Source: Corythucha ciliata (Eukaryota; Arthropoda; Insecta; Hemiptera; Tingidae). From it: 64,000 bases of DNA. The notes below the pieces were generated by a model. The model was given only the letters and a program-made list of their open reading frames with translations. It made no database searches and was not told the origin of the DNA. A program made the position numbers and the translations under genes. The stretch spans positions 38,068,001-38,132,000 of the forward strand of contig CM075943.1 in NCBI GenBank assembly GCA_038030265.1, read 5' to 3'. Every line of letters begins with the position of its first letter. The stretch's first letter is position 1. Shown one piece after another: positions 1-11,010 of this stretch.

Positions 1-8
1 TGTTGCAG

Positions 9-216
9 GTGGGGTGGCTGAAAGCAGAGGACCAAACTGTTCTCAGCCTTCACACAAGGGTCGTCACGCACAACTCGAGAATCAGCGTCACACATGACAG
101 TCAGAGGACATGGAGACTCCATATCAGACAACTGAAAGAAGGTGACCGAGGTTGCTACATGTGCCAAATAAACACAAGTGTCATGAGAAAACAAGTGGGC
201 TGCGTCGACGTTCATG
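9..216 (+). CDS. DIP/lachesin-like Ig-superfamily protein, exon encoding end of Ig1 (partial gene)
   Basis: First visible exon of the host gene. It follows an acceptor (TTGCAG, ending at base 8), starts GTG GGG TGG and ends at base 216 before a GTGAGG donor. It encodes about 69 residues (VGWLKAED... to ...VDVH plus one base of the next codon). The stretch RISVTHD, TWRLHI, then DRGCYMCQINT holds the second Ig cysteine and the D-x-G-x-Y-x-C core of a V-type Ig domain. In Drosophila DIPs and lachesins, close homologues have the same order followed by VPPDI, which is exactly what exon 52154 supplies. These proteins are neuronal surface adhesion molecules that bind Dpr partners. Signal peptide and first half of Ig1 are off the left edge. 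Family call is firm; the exact paralogue is not. Confidence 0.9.
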
Positions 217-1017
217 GTGAGGATTATAGTTTACGTGCTTCGTGTTCATGACTGCAATAATAAATATGTTATAAGCCGAGTATGATATCAGGCATTGGTT
301 TCATACTTCGTCTAGCTATTCTACAGAATGCCTAAGGCTTCCTAGGCAATGTGTGTTGGAAAAAAGCAACGTACGATTTTCATTATTTAAGATTATTAAT
401 ATCGTTATTATTCAAAAGTGTTTTTTGAACAAATTTGTTTTATTTTATTTTTTTAACGTCGACGATCGATCTGATCGTGGCTGGCGTTTGTAAAGGATTT
501 TCATACGCCTAGCGACGTTTTCTTAGTAACAAACCCCAGAAGATTTCGGTGGGACTTGGAGGGACGACAGCGTTCGAAGTTTGCAAAATTTGTGCCCCGA
601 CATTGGATGATCTGAACATGTCTGGCGAGGGTCATTTCTTACTATTTGGATGCTCCCCTATAGGAATATTTCAATGCCAGACAAATCGGATGATACACTG
701 AACAAATGTGAACTTTTAAGAGGGCGAGACGAGAAGTACCGAGACCGAGACGATACCACAATTCTCGAGACGAGACCGAGACTCAGTCTCGATATCGGAA
801 AAACCGCGAAGGGGGAGGTGGTGGAGAGAAGGAAGGAAAAAAACAAACAAACAAAAAATTTCGCTCCGTCAGCTGGCGGTCGGAAAGAGTGCATTTCATT
901 TCGTATGCGGATACCCTAAGCCGTCCCAGAAGTAATAATGTTGAGACCATGACTTGTTTCGTTGTTTGACCCTTCCTCGTACTATTTGATGCCGGATTTG
1001 TTTAAGCAGAGCTTAAT
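217..1017. other. Intron sequence without recognised feature
   Basis: AT-rich sequence after the donor. There is a purine-rich GAGACGAGACCGAGA-type patch around 720-800. The short open frames on both strands here show no domain or motif I recognise and lie in low-complexity sequence. Confidence 0.6.
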
Positions 1018-1019
1018 GG

Positions 1020-1545
1020 GAATCAAAGGCTACTTCAAAATGAAATCATCGTACCGAATATTATGCTTCTGAAACCAACTGGTGATTTGTAGTAATTTTT
1101 GACCAGTTCAAGCCATATTACTCCCCCCCCCCCTTAAAGTCCACCGATTTGGCCCAAATGCAATACCAACCGAGGTCGTATGACTACTGATTTCCGGGCC
1201 AAATCTCGTTCCGATAAATTAACTTCTACGAGAGTTATCGTGCTAACAAGACCACAGACTTACTTCCACCCGAGGACATCACCCCCTCCCCCTCGACTTT
1301 TTCAAAAAATTACAATTGGAATCAAAGGCTACTTTGACATGGAGTATACGTACTGAATATGATGCTTCTAGAATCAACTGGTGACTTGTAGTGATTTTTT
1401 GATCATTTCAAGCCGTATTTTTCCCCCCACCACCTTCACCGATTTGGCCCAAATGCAATACCGACCGGTGTCTTATGACTACTGATTTTTGTGCCAAAGC
1501 GCGTTTCGATAAATTTACTTCTACGAGAGTTATCGTGCTAACAAG
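1020..1545 (+). repeat. Two-copy tandem repeat, period about 299 bp
   Basis: Copy 1 (1020-1250) and copy 2 (1319-1545) both run from AATCAAAGGCTACTT through GATTTGGCCCAAATGCAATA to GAGAGTTATCGTGCTAACAAG. They are diverged by scattered substitutions. Each carries a short poly-C run in the middle. No coding potential seen. Confidence 0.85.
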
Positions 1546-1577
1546 GAAACGGCCATAAAGATATACATATATGTATA

Positions 1578-2884
1578 CAGGGTGATTCAGGAGGAGATGC
1601 ATATACTGAAGTATGTTGTAGTACTAAGTATTTGCGACCAAAATCACCCTATGAGCATAGGGTCGCAAATGCTTTCCTTCTGAGATACACGTACAATTGT
1701 GTTTTTTTAGCGAGTGCCTACTTTTTCTCCAAAAACTCAATTTCACGGCCGAACCGCGGGGCTTAGAAAAAAACTGTTGACGTTTTTGAAAAGAGCACAA
1801 AATTTTACTTCAGAAAACAGTGCTCTGCATCGCTGTAAAAGTTCCTTAGTATTTTTTATGATTTTTCAAAAATGACGGAAGTTACTTTTTTGAAATTTCT
1901 CCTATAATTCAGCGACTGTTTTCTGCAAAAATTACAATGCTTCCAGTATGGTCCCAATATCAGAAAAACATGCCCGTTTTGTGAGCTTTCCAATGACCTC
2001 CTCAAAATTGAAGTTGGTCCAATTTTGAGAGAGATATCACACATGAAATCCGAAAAAACAAGGTGTAAACGTGCAAAATCAGTATGTTTGTCCGATAAAA
2101 AAAATCGTCTTTATGTACCTTAAACGTACCATTGTACTTACGAAAGGCAAATATTGCTTGGAATTTAGTCCGAAAATGTCACTTAAACGCAAAAAACGAC
2201 GAATTGCCCCCCCCCCCCCCAAACTCATTATTTTCGGTTCCGAAAAAGATGGTGGGGGGGGGCTGGTTTTTAATTTTTTGCGCTAAAGGGATATTATCGG
2301 ATTGAATCCCAAGCAATAATTGCCTTCCGTAAGGCGCAATAGTACTTTTAAGGGGACACTTTTTTACTGGGACAAACTTACTGATTTTGCTCTTTTACAC
2401 CTTGTTTTTTCGGATTTTATGAGTGATATCTCTCTCAAAATTGGACCAACTTCAATTTTGAGGAGGTCATTGGATAGCTCACAAAACGGGCATGTTTTTC
2501 TGATATTGGGACCATACTGGAAGCATTGTAAATTTTGCAGAAAACAGTCGCTGAATTATAGGAGACATTTCAAAAAAGTAACTTTCGTCATATTTGAAAA
2601 ATCATAAAAAATACTGAGGAACGTTTACAGCGATGCAGAGCACTGTTTCTGAAGTGAAATTTTGTGCTCTTTTCAAAAACGTCAACAGTTTTATTCTAAG
2701 CCCAGCGAATCGGCCGTGAAATCTAGTTTTTGGAGAAAAAGTAGGCAGTCGCTGAAAAAACGCTATTGTACGTGTATCTCAGAAGGAAAGCATTTGCGAC
2801 CCTATGCTCATAGGGTGATTTTGGTCGCAAATACTTAGTACTACAACATACTTCAGTATATGCATCTCCTCCTGAATCACCCTG
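1578..2884. mobile_element. Foldback element F1, mariner-type CAGGGTG ends, about 515-bp arms
   Basis: The left end is TA-CAGGGTGATTCAGG and the right end is the reverse complement followed by TA, so a TA target duplication is kept (1576-1577 and 2885-2886). The arms 1578-2093 and 2368-2884 are near-perfect inverted repeats; the short loop between carries poly-C and poly-G runs. TA target and CAGGGTG terminus fit Tc1/mariner-type non-autonomous elements. The open frames inside (for example at 1856-2044 and 2320-2607) are mirror images of each other in the two arms and are not genes. A TTCTGAGATA motif sits 100 bp in from each end. Confidence 0.85.
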
Positions 2885-2886
2885 TA

Positions 2887-3040
2887 TAAACATATATGTA
2901 TATAAATAAAGATACATATATGAATCCTGGAGACCACTGAATTCGTGTTCTAGAGGTTCTGAAACGTGAAAAAAACATGACATGACCCATGTTTGCCACC
3001 ATCACGACGAGAGCAATAGTTCATTTTCAGAATGAAATGC
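2887..3040 (-). repeat. Dispersed repeat R, copy 1 (minus)
   Basis: Reverse complement of a ~150-bp sequence also found at 4660-4812, 8991-9147 and 11610-11760. It contains a small hairpin (TTTCAGAATGAAATGCACT here), then a segment with CGTGTTCTAGAGGTTCTGAAACG, then an (ATATAC)n tract that abuts the CAGGGTG end of a mariner-like element. Confidence 0.75.
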
Positions 3041-4235
3041 ACTAAAAGAAAGTTGTGGTCATGACAACCTGATTGTGCCTCAACCCCCTCCCCTATAGTT
3101 GAATCTATGCCGGGCGGTGGGGGGGGGGGGGTAAAAGCAGAATTACCCAAAGATATAGAACTACTGGATTGCTCACTGTGGACGGGGAATCCGAGCCAGT
3201 GGTTGGGGGGTTTGGCCTTGATGAAGACCGCCTATCTGAAACCTTCGTATTTATCGCATCCCTCCCCCAGTACCCTGCCACCTCATCCGAACGCCTTAGT
3301 GTGCTAAGTTTCCCAGTTATTTACTTATTCATTTCAGTTTATTTTTTGAATTATAAATCAAAGTTAATGCCTTTTAGTTTTATTTCAAATGTCGAACTGT
3401 GAAAAATGTATGAAATCCTTTGGCTAGTATGGGTGCTGCATGACGTATGTCACACCGGAAGAGGAAATTATGTAAGTTTCCTATTTGTAAATTTGTGTTT
3501 TTCATGTTTGAAAAGTACCTAATTTTAAAGGCCCCGTTCACAAACCCCATGCTATGCGTCTGTGAAGTCTATGCAACCTATCGAAATGCTTCATTTTTCG
3601 AGAGTACCTATGCATTTCTCGGATGAATAAATTTTGTAGCAAATAAAGCCAATTGATGTCAGTAAAATGAAATTTTATCACAAAATGAACTCTGATCGTT
3701 CTTTCCCGCGCGGCGTCGACGCCGCGTTGAGACTTCGAGTTTTGAGACTTGAGTTTATTTTCTGAGTGAGTCGTGGTGGAGATTCACAGAAAAAGAGGGT
3801 CCTTCAGTTTTTTGGTGTAAAAAAGATATTTTTGCCGAATGGAAATAAGTGGTCAATGCCTGTTAGTGTATTTCTCAAACGCTGGCGTTGGGCGTTAACG
3901 CGGCGTTGCAAAGGGAACGCCGGGAGAATTCTCAACGCCGCTTTGGTCCAACGCTCGTGTGAACCAGGCCTTAATATCGTGACAAAATTGAATGAAATAA
4001 GGTAATTAATAGTTGGTATCAACTGTTGTTTATTATACAGAACGGGCCCTACATGCTGAATTGTGATTTTTAATTGGATAGCTCATTCCCATTGTACGAC
4101 TAACGTATAAGGAGTTTTTAAACGTGCCGCCAAGCAGCCTTCATCAAGGTCACGGGGTGCAGGTTAGACCGTTTTTCTCTCGTACAATTCAACATCAGTG
4201 AGCAATCCAGTAGTTCTATATCTTTGGAATTACCC
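3041..4235. repeat. Interval bounded by a short inverted repeat, with poly-G tract
   Basis: A ~38-bp block at 3142-3179 (AAAGATATAGAACTACTGG within it) recurs inverted at 4197-4234. A G run of about 14 lies at 3117-3131. The junction of the G run with TAAAAGCAGAATTACC resembles 27690-27725 inverted, so this may be the shell of an old element. No gene recognised. Confidence 0.5.
3527..3972. mobile_element. MITE-like element with AAGGCC...GTTCACA ends
   Basis: Left end TAAAGGCCCCGTTCACAA; right end, read on the minus strand, TTAAGGCCTGGTTCACACG. The 5' part resembles the palindromic elements at 35176-35310 and at the right edge of the window (TCTGTGAAGTCTATGCAACC, GAAATGCTTCATTTTTCGA). The 3' part is GC-rich with repeated AACGCCG words. 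No coding capacity. Confidence 0.6.
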
Positions 4236-4812
4236 GAGCTGGTCAAATCGCTCTAAACATATGACTGAGGTGGGGTTTCGACCCCCCCCCCCCAAGAGGG
4301 GTACGAGATAAGCCCTTGCCCTCCCCCCCCATACAATATCGAGTTGTCCTCAACCCCCTCTTCCCCACCAGAATTTCGTTTTCTTTGGAACGAATACTAA
4401 TGAAGAAAACTCCTTAAATCAAATAATTCTAACCGTAGGTCGTGGGCAGAAATCTCAATGAGGCCCCTTGGTCTCCAAATGAATAATAATATTATGCACT
4501 ATGGCGTTCAATCATGGCATTTCATCAATTGTGGACACCAATTTGTCTTCAGAAACCGCGAAGTTCTGGCGTTTTCTCAGCCTTGAATTAGGAGTTTTCT
4601 AATTTCTTGACACGAATTAGCACTTTTTCTCCATTTCAGCCGTGAATTTGCGCTTTATATCCATTTCAAACGTGAATTTGCGGTTTTAGTGCATTTCATT
4701 CTGAAAATGCACTATTGTTCTCGTCGTGATGGTGGCAAACATGGGTCATGTCATGTTTTTTTCACTTTTCAGAACCTCTTGAACACGAATTTAGTGGTCT
4801 CCGGAATTCTCA
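4236..4812 (+). repeat. Intron sequence ending in dispersed repeat R, copy 2
   Basis: Poly-C tracts at about 4280-4330, then plain intron, then repeat R from about 4660 to 4812. R here contains the hairpin TAGTGCATTTCATTCTGAAA/ATGCACTA and ends in CATATA directly before the CAGGGTG end of F2. Two GTGAATTTGCG words just upstream (about 4643, 4672) form a short degenerate tandem repeat. Confidence 0.65.
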
Positions 4813-4816
4813 TATA

Positions 4817-6770
4817 CAGGGTGTTCGGAAATTAGATGCTCAGAGAAAATATGGTGATAGTACACGTCATTTGCGATCAAGTTCACTATTTGACGTTTTT
4901 CGAAATTCGGCTTTGCTTCCGAGATATAACTCATTTTGTGTATTTTCTACTAACCCCTATGTTTTCCCGATAAATGCCCTCCTCGCGCTCATCAACTGGT
5001 GCTAGACTAAAAGTAAATAGCTCATTGGACAGAGCACAAAATTTCCTTTGAAATGAGCTATAAAATGGATAAAATGATCCAAGATCGACAGTGGTAGGGC
5101 AGCCGATTTCCGAAGGAAACTTGTTATTCGTATTTTCACACATTTTTCCTAGGCGATTTTCGCCTTTCCGTCTAATAAAATTATTTTTTTCCATTCATTG
5201 GAAAAACTTCCTCATTTGGTGAGCTTTCAAATGACGTGCATCAATTGCTTATTTCTTGGATTTCCCGAGGAGAAATGACCAATTAACTAAAAAAAACACA
5301 GACACGGAAGTGAAATTCATCGACCGTTTTCACTACTTATTTTTCTCAGAAACTGCTCGCAGCCTGCTGATTTTCTGCTTCATGGAGGCGAGTTAACTGA
5401 AACCAGATCCTTTCATTTTCCAGCAGATTAGATGGATCTAATAGCGCCCAGTAGCGACACTGGAAGACCTTCAAATCAGAAAGAATTCGTACGTTGTGCG
5501 AAGAGCTCAGAAATCGCCCATTGAAGGTTTACGTACCACGAGCGGAGTCAGGCGGTGGGTCCCTAATGCCTATTGTGCAAAAGGGAAGACGGTGGCCACT
5601 TTGAGCCATTATTATAAAATGTTATTCCTTCTTTTTTTTCAAGTATTTGTCTTCCAAAATCCATCTAATTTCAATTTTTGTCTTTCATTTAAGGCTAGTT
5701 TCTTCACTGGCGCGCCAGTGACCATGATCTAGTAGCTGGTGCCAGTTGACACGTGCCAACCGTGCCAGTTGAGTTTACATAAGGTGGCCTTATGTAAACA
5801 TCTGCTGGCGCCAGTCCCGTGCCAGTCCAGTAAAAAAATTCCCACCAGTCGACTTGCACTGGAAGTAGCCAGTGAGCATTCTAAACCCCAAAAAATGAAC
5901 TGGTGCCATCTGCTGGTACCGTGTGAACGAAATTTTCATCCTCCAGTCCAGCATTCACTTATCATATCAGTCATTTTACGCTTGTTGTCTGATATCCGTC
6001 CTTTTGAACTCTGCTGACTGGCACCGGTAACTTGAATCGTCTAAACGGACTGGCGCAAATCGACAGGCTCCAATAACTGGTGCCTTTAGAAGCTTTCAGG
6101 CTCCAATAAGTAATGCCAGTCGACTGGCTCGCTTACTGGCATCGTCTGAACCAGCCGTTACTGTTTAAGATAATCAAGTTTCTAGTTTCAGCTAACCCAC
6201 CTTCATAAAGTAGAAAATCGGCAGGCTGCGAGCAGTTTCTGAGAAAAAAACGCAGCGGAAAACGACGCTGAATTTGACTTCCGTGTCTGTGTTTTTTTAG
6301 TTTATTGGTCATTTCTCCTCGGCAAATCCAAGAAATAAGCAATCGTTGCACGTCATTTGAAAGCTCACTAAATGAGGAAGTTTTTCCAATGAATGGAAAA
6401 AAATAATTTTATTTGACGGAAAGGTGAAAATCGCCTAGGAAAAATGTGTGAAAATACGATTAACAAGTTTCCTTCGGAAATCGGCTGCCCTACCACTGTC
6501 GATCTTGGATCATTTTATCCATTTTATAGCTAATTTCAAAGGAAATTTTGTGCTCTGTCCAATGAGCTATTTACTTTTAGTCTAGCACCAGTTGATGAGC
6601 GCGAGGAGGGCATTTATCGGGAAAACATAGGGGTCAGTAGAAAATACACAAAATGAGTTATATCTCGGAAGCAAAGCCGAATTTCGAAAAACGTCAAATA
6701 GTGAACTTGATCGCAAATGACGTGTACTATCACCATATTTTCTCTGAGCATCTAATTTCCGAACACCCTG
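4817..6770. mobile_element. Foldback element F2, CAGGGTG ends, about 590-bp arms
   Basis: Left terminus CAGGGTGTTCGGAAATTAG, preceded by TA; right terminus is its reverse complement, followed by TA. Arms run 4817-5405 and about 6180-6770. The matching frames at 4748-5005 (+) and 6582-6965 (-) are the same arm sequence translated twice, not a gene. TTCCGAGATA lies exactly 100 bp in from both ends. The loop carries a second element (5693-6156). Confidence 0.85.
5693..6156. mobile_element. Nested MITE built from ACTGGC-type subrepeats, inside F2
   Basis: Imperfect inverted ends: GGCTAGTTTCTTCACTGGC on the left; GGCTGGTTCAGACGATGCC on the minus strand at the right. The interior is full of ACTGGCGCC, GTGCCAGT and AGTCGACTGG words, many self-complementary. 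A 33-bp palindrome-like block at 5770-5800 reads AAGGTGGCCTTATGTAAAC. Confidence 0.65.
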
Positions 6771-6776
6771 TATATA

Positions 6777-8734
6777 CAGGGTGTTCAAAAAATGGATGTC
6801 AATATTTTGCCCTGTGTATGTACGTCCAAAATACGTCAAAATTATCCGTATTAACCATAGTCCGATTCCTAATAGTTTCCGAGATATTAAGGAAATAAGC
6901 ACTTTTGTAATGGGCCTCGTTTTTACGGATAAAATCGTTCGTAGCTTGGCAACCAGAGCTCTCACGTCAAATTAAGTGGCACCATTGGAAAGGACAGACT
7001 TTTTTCCATTAGACTTCGTAACGTTCAATTCAATTTTGTTCGTACGCGCTGAGGAAATCAGCTGCGAACTCAAAATTATGTTCAAGTTCATCATCGTTGC
7101 CCATAATTTGAAGTCTGATTTCTGCTCAACAGGTGCTTTCCGAGATGACATTTTTTGAGAAAAGTTGGCGCACGGTACCATCGTTAAAGTGACATGTTCA
7201 TCCCCACCCTTTACCCACAATTTTTCCAGAGTTTCTCTATTCATACTATAAAAAACGCTACATGCATCCTCATGTAGTCATTACATTAATGACCAGAGTA
7301 GCTCCTAATAATTGTAACTCTCATGTTTTATTACTCTTCTTCATTGTGATAGGCGGATCATTTTTCTAGATTCTCATTTCTAGAAAAATTTTGAAGTTCT
7401 GGAAAAATGAATTTTTTAAATTTCCACTTTTCGGTGATTCGGTAGGGTTTTCCGAAAGTAAACCCCTAGAAAAACACGAATAAATTCATTACAAATTCTA
7501 AAATTAAGTTATCCATAGAAGTTTTCGTACATAAAAGGGATTAAGTAATTTTTAATATAAAGAAAAAATTCGAATTGCCTCCCTTGTTGGCGGATACAAT
7601 GTTGTGCGCGTCTTTCCAACGACCGGTGCAGGACCTTATCGAGCAATTCATCACGGATACTGTTGCACGTGTTGATTATTTTTTGTCTTAATGTCTCGAT
7701 GTCTGGAATAGGATCTGCATGCATGATGGAGCTCCTCCTCATTTTAGTAGATTAGCCCGCCGTATTCTGGACCCAACTTTCCTGAACCGATGGATCGGAA
7801 GAGCTGGTCCAAATTTATGGCCGCTGCGTTCACCTGACTTGAACCCTTTAGACTTCTACGCATGGGGACACATCAAAACTATAGTCTACGCAGATCCTAT
7901 TCCAGACATCGAGACATAAGACAAAAAATAATCAACACGTGCAACAGTATCCGTGATGAATTGCTCGATAAGGTCCACCGGTCGTTGGAAGACGCGCACA
8001 ACTTTGTATCCGCTAAAAAGGGAGGCAATTCGAATTTTTTCTTTGAATTAAAAATTACTTAATCCCTTTTATGTACGAAAACTTCTATGGATAACTTAAT
8101 TTTAGAATTTGTAATGAATTTATTCGTATTTTCTTGGGGTTTACTTTCGGAAAACCCTACCGAATCACCGAAAAGTGGAAATTTAAAAAATTCATTTTTT
8201 CAGAACTTCCAAATTTTTCTAGAAATGAGAATCTAGAAAAATGATCGCCTATCACAATGAAGAAGAGTAATAAAACATGAGAGTTACAATTATTAGGAGC
8301 TACTCTGGTCATTAATGTAATGACTACATGAGGCTGCATGTAGCGTTTTTTATAGTATGAATAGAGAAACTCAGAAAAATTGTGGGTAAAGGGTGGGGAT
8401 GAATATGTCACTTTAACGATGGTAACGTGCGCCAACTTTTCTCAAAAAATGTCATCTCGGAAAGCACCTGTTGAGCAGAAATCTGACTTCAAATTATGGG
8501 CAACGATGATGAACTTGAACATAATTTTGAGTTCGCAGCTGATTTCCTCAGCGCGTAACAACAAAATTGAATTGAACAACACGAAGTCTAATGGAAAAAA
8601 GTCTGTCCTTTCCAATGGTGCCACTTAATTTGACGTGAGAGCTCTGGTTGCCAAGCTACGAACGATTTTATCCGTAAAAACGAGGCCCATTACAAAAGTG
8701 CTTATTTCCTTAATATCTCGGAAACTATTAGGAA
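6777..8734. mobile_element. Snap-back mariner-like element F3 (inverted duplication of its own 3' half)
   Basis: Starts CAGGGTGTTCAAAAAATGG, six bases after F2. Left arm 6866-7713 and right arm 7889-8734 are inverted copies. The left arm reads, on the minus strand, a transposase C-terminus (ADPIPDIETLRQKIINTC...) to the 3' end; the right arm reads the same on the plus strand with a frameshift. The 175-bp loop 7714-7888 is single-copy and holds the catalytic region (DGAPPHF ... RSPDLNPLDFYAWG). The right terminus, where CAGGGTG would be expected, is missing. Confidence 0.82.
7718..8062 (+). pseudogene. Mariner-like transposase C-terminal fragment (DDE_3 type), in F3
   Basis: The frame 7719-7919 reads DGAPPHFSRLARRIL then W-P-L-R-SPDLNPLDFYAWGHIK: the second catalytic Asp with its GAPPH context, and the third acidic residue in the SPDLxPxDF motif about 41 residues on. 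The family cuts and pastes DNA at TA. After PIPDIET the frame breaks (an apparent single-base slip near 7918) and continues at 7862-8062 in another frame as RQKIINTCNSIRDELLDKV. N-terminal HTH and first Asp are absent. The opposite-strand frame at 7509-7742 is the same C-terminus in the left arm. It is distinct from the transposase at 9938 although the same broad type. Dead copy. Confidence 0.8.
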
Positions 8735-8990
8735 GGTGGATCCGTATAAGTGGATAAGTATAAGTGTGACAAAAATTTTTGGGTAAAACTACGTTAAAAG
8801 TGGAGTAAAGTGGTACCTTCGGAAGTGTCCTACGTCGATCCGTTCCGGAGTTATGATTTTTTTTTGTGTTTAAAAAAGTAACCAATGCTTGCTTCAAAAA
8901 ATCCGCAATTTCTGGGCTTACATCGCACCAAATCCAAAAAATGATGCCATTTTCAGAAACTACGGAACATTTCCTTTAGGATAGAGGCCA
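8735..8990 (+). mobile_element. Degenerate mariner-type terminus fragment
   Basis: Reads TGGATAAGTATAAGTGTGAC ... GGGTAAAACTACG ... TTCCGGAGTTATG, aligning by eye with the first ~110 bp of the element at 9148 (GGATAAGTGAGACC ... GGGTAAAAGTAG ... TTCCCGAGATAAT). Its CAGGGTG end is eroded. A second copy lies at 11354-11609 by the tandem duplication. Confidence 0.55.
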
Positions 8991-9118
8991 TTTTAGTGCA
9001 TTTCATTCAAAAAATGCACTATTGGTCTCGCCCTGATGGTCGCACATATGGGTTGTGATACTTTTTTTTCACGTTTCAGAACCCCTAGAACACGAATCCG
9101 AGGTCGGTTCGATTTGAT

Positions 9119-9147
<29 letters not shown>
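8991..9147 (+). repeat. Dispersed repeat R, copy 3, with (ATATAC)n tract
   Basis: CATTTTAGTGCATTTCATTC hairpin, CACGTTTCAGAACCCCTAG, GAACACGAATCCGAGG, then TATACATATACATATACATA running straight into the CAGGGTGG terminus at 9148. Duplicate at 11610-11760. Confidence 0.75.
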
Positions 9148-9149
<2 letters not shown>

Positions 9150-9937
9150 GGGTGGAACAGGATAAGTGAGACCAAAAAAATCGGGTAAAAGTAGACCGGA
9201 TTTCCGACCGAAAACACTATGTAAGTGATGGTCCGATTTTCATTGGTTCCCGAGATAATATGATTTTTTAAGTGAATTTGTAAGGAACTGTGTATTTTTC
9301 TGGAAAAACTTCTATGCACAGCTGTCGTTGAATTTATTTGTAAATTGCAGGGTGTCATTGAAATCAGTGGAAAATTTCCTAGCTGATGGTGTCGGTTTCG
9401 TTTGGTAAAAAGCCAATCAAGGCCCCTTAAACGAGGTTTATTTTAATGAGTCGCCAAAAAAGTGAATTTTTCGAACTTTTCAGAAATTCACTGCCGACGC
9501 CTAACTTGATTCAGCAATGTCCGGTTCATCACAAAAACTTCCTCAGATTCTAAGCTTTCTAATGGTAGGTCCACATTTTAAATTTCGTTCCTCCTTTGTC
9601 CTGAAATTGTACTTCCTGAAATTGTATTTCGAAAAAAAGTGTATTAAATACAAATTGTGTTAGAAGAAATGCAGAATTCCATCAGGTAACCCCGGAAAAA
9701 AAATCCAGGGTCGTTATGGCCGGAGACCCTGGAGGCTTTTGAGTGGTATGTCTAAATTTTAAATTTAGTATCTCCTTTGTCCTAAATTGCGGTTTGGGTT
9801 CACTGAAGGAGAAGAAATTCCCAAGCTAACCCAGTTGGTTTGTAAAGTTGAATCATCTGTTAAATCGTATTTGAGATTTTCAACTGTCGTGTACCGATTT
9901 GATCAAATTGCAGTAGTTGGACGTTTAAATCTAAATT
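9148..9937 (+). mobile_element. 5' non-coding part of mariner-like transposon, unit 1
   Basis: Begins CAGGGTGGAACAGGATAAG after the ATATAC tract. TTCCCGAGATA lies 100 bp in. From about 9489 (CACTGCCGACGCCTAACTTG) to 9602 the sequence recurs inverted at about 13702-13813, so a ~115-bp inverted repeat brackets the transposase genes. Whether the CAGGGTG end and the CACTGCCGACG repeat belong to one element or to two nested ones is unclear; the right side stops at CGTCGGCAGTGA. Duplicate at 11761-12550. Confidence 0.65.
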
Positions 9938-11010
9938 ATGTTCACGAATAGAGAGTATGCCATGATGCATTACCTTTACGATGCCTGTCGGGGTAACGCT
10001 AGGGCTGCCCATCGTGAATATCGTGCCTTGTATCCCAATGGGAGGATGCCTTCGGCGGCTTCCTTCACGAGGCTACATCAGCGCTTGTTGGAGACTGGGT
10101 CTGCGCAGAAACGAACAAGGGAGCCTGGAGCACCCGTGGACGTAAATGTGGACGAGTACGTTCTTGATCGCGTTGACGAAGATCCGGGATTAAGTTCAAG
10201 ACAGATTAGCCGGGAAATTCGTGTGTCCCACCGCAGGGTATTAAAAATTCTTCGCAATTACGATTATCGTCCTTTTCGCTGCACTCCGGTTCAAGGTCTA
10301 GAACCCACTGACTTGCGAAAAAGGGAGGAATTTTGCAGGTGGTTGCTAACAAAAGAATTGGAACAACCAAACTTTTTCCGAACAATCTTGTGGACTGATG
10401 AATCGCAACAATGGGCTCCGGAAAATCCACATCTGACAAGGGAAAGCTCTTTCCAGCACCGTTTCAGTTTGAACGTCTGGGCTGGGATTGTTGGAAACAA
10501 GTTGATTGGACCGCACTTTTTTGAAGGAACATTGACTGGGCAAGTTTACCAGATTTTTTAGAAAATGAACTTCAAAATTTACTGGAGGATGTTCCGCTGG
10601 AAATTCGCTCCACAATGATTTTTCAACAGGTAATAGAATCAGTATAGCACATTCGTTATTAATTGAATGAACTAACATTTCAATAGGATGGTGCACCTCC
10701 ACATTATTCGGTTTCCGTGCGGAGGTGGCTCGATGCACATTTCGAATGTTGGATTGGGCGAAACGGAACCATTCCGTGGCCTCCAAGGTCTCCGGACTTG
10801 ACGCCCATGGACTTTTTTGTCCGGGGTTACCTGAAACAGGACGTCTACAGTGTGCCAATCTCCAATGTGGAACAGTTAAGGGAGAGAATTCTCACAGCCT
10901 GTGCCAACCTAAGGGGCATCCTCTCGTTTGAAACCACCGGGAGAGCCATGCGCAAAAGGGCTAGGGCTTGTTTGAGAAATAGGGGAGGTCATTTTGAGCA
11001 TTTAATTTAA
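9938..11010 (+). pseudogene. Mariner-like (DUF4817/DDE_3) transposase, unit 1, frameshifted
   Basis: Two-exon transposase gene, exons 9938-10629 and 10687-11010, with a 57-bp GT-AG intron whose removal joins ...MIFQQ to DGAPPHYSV. N-terminal HTH-like region (FTNREYAMMHYLYDACRGN ... PSAASFTRLHQRL), a second HTH (SSRQISREIRVSHRRVLKIL), first catalytic Asp in TILWTDESQ, second in DGAPPH, third in SPDLTPMDFF. Compared with unit 2 it lacks one A at about 10552, so the frame ends early at 10561 (YQIF-stop where unit 2 has YQNFLENEL). It also has R for W in FVRGYL after the third Asp. Everything else matches unit 2, so the break is recent. Confidence 0.9.

Noticed and set aside
6653..6975. Genes at 6582-6975 on either strand
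   Set aside because: They are translations of F2/F3 arms, repeated in mirror image at 4748 and 8625.
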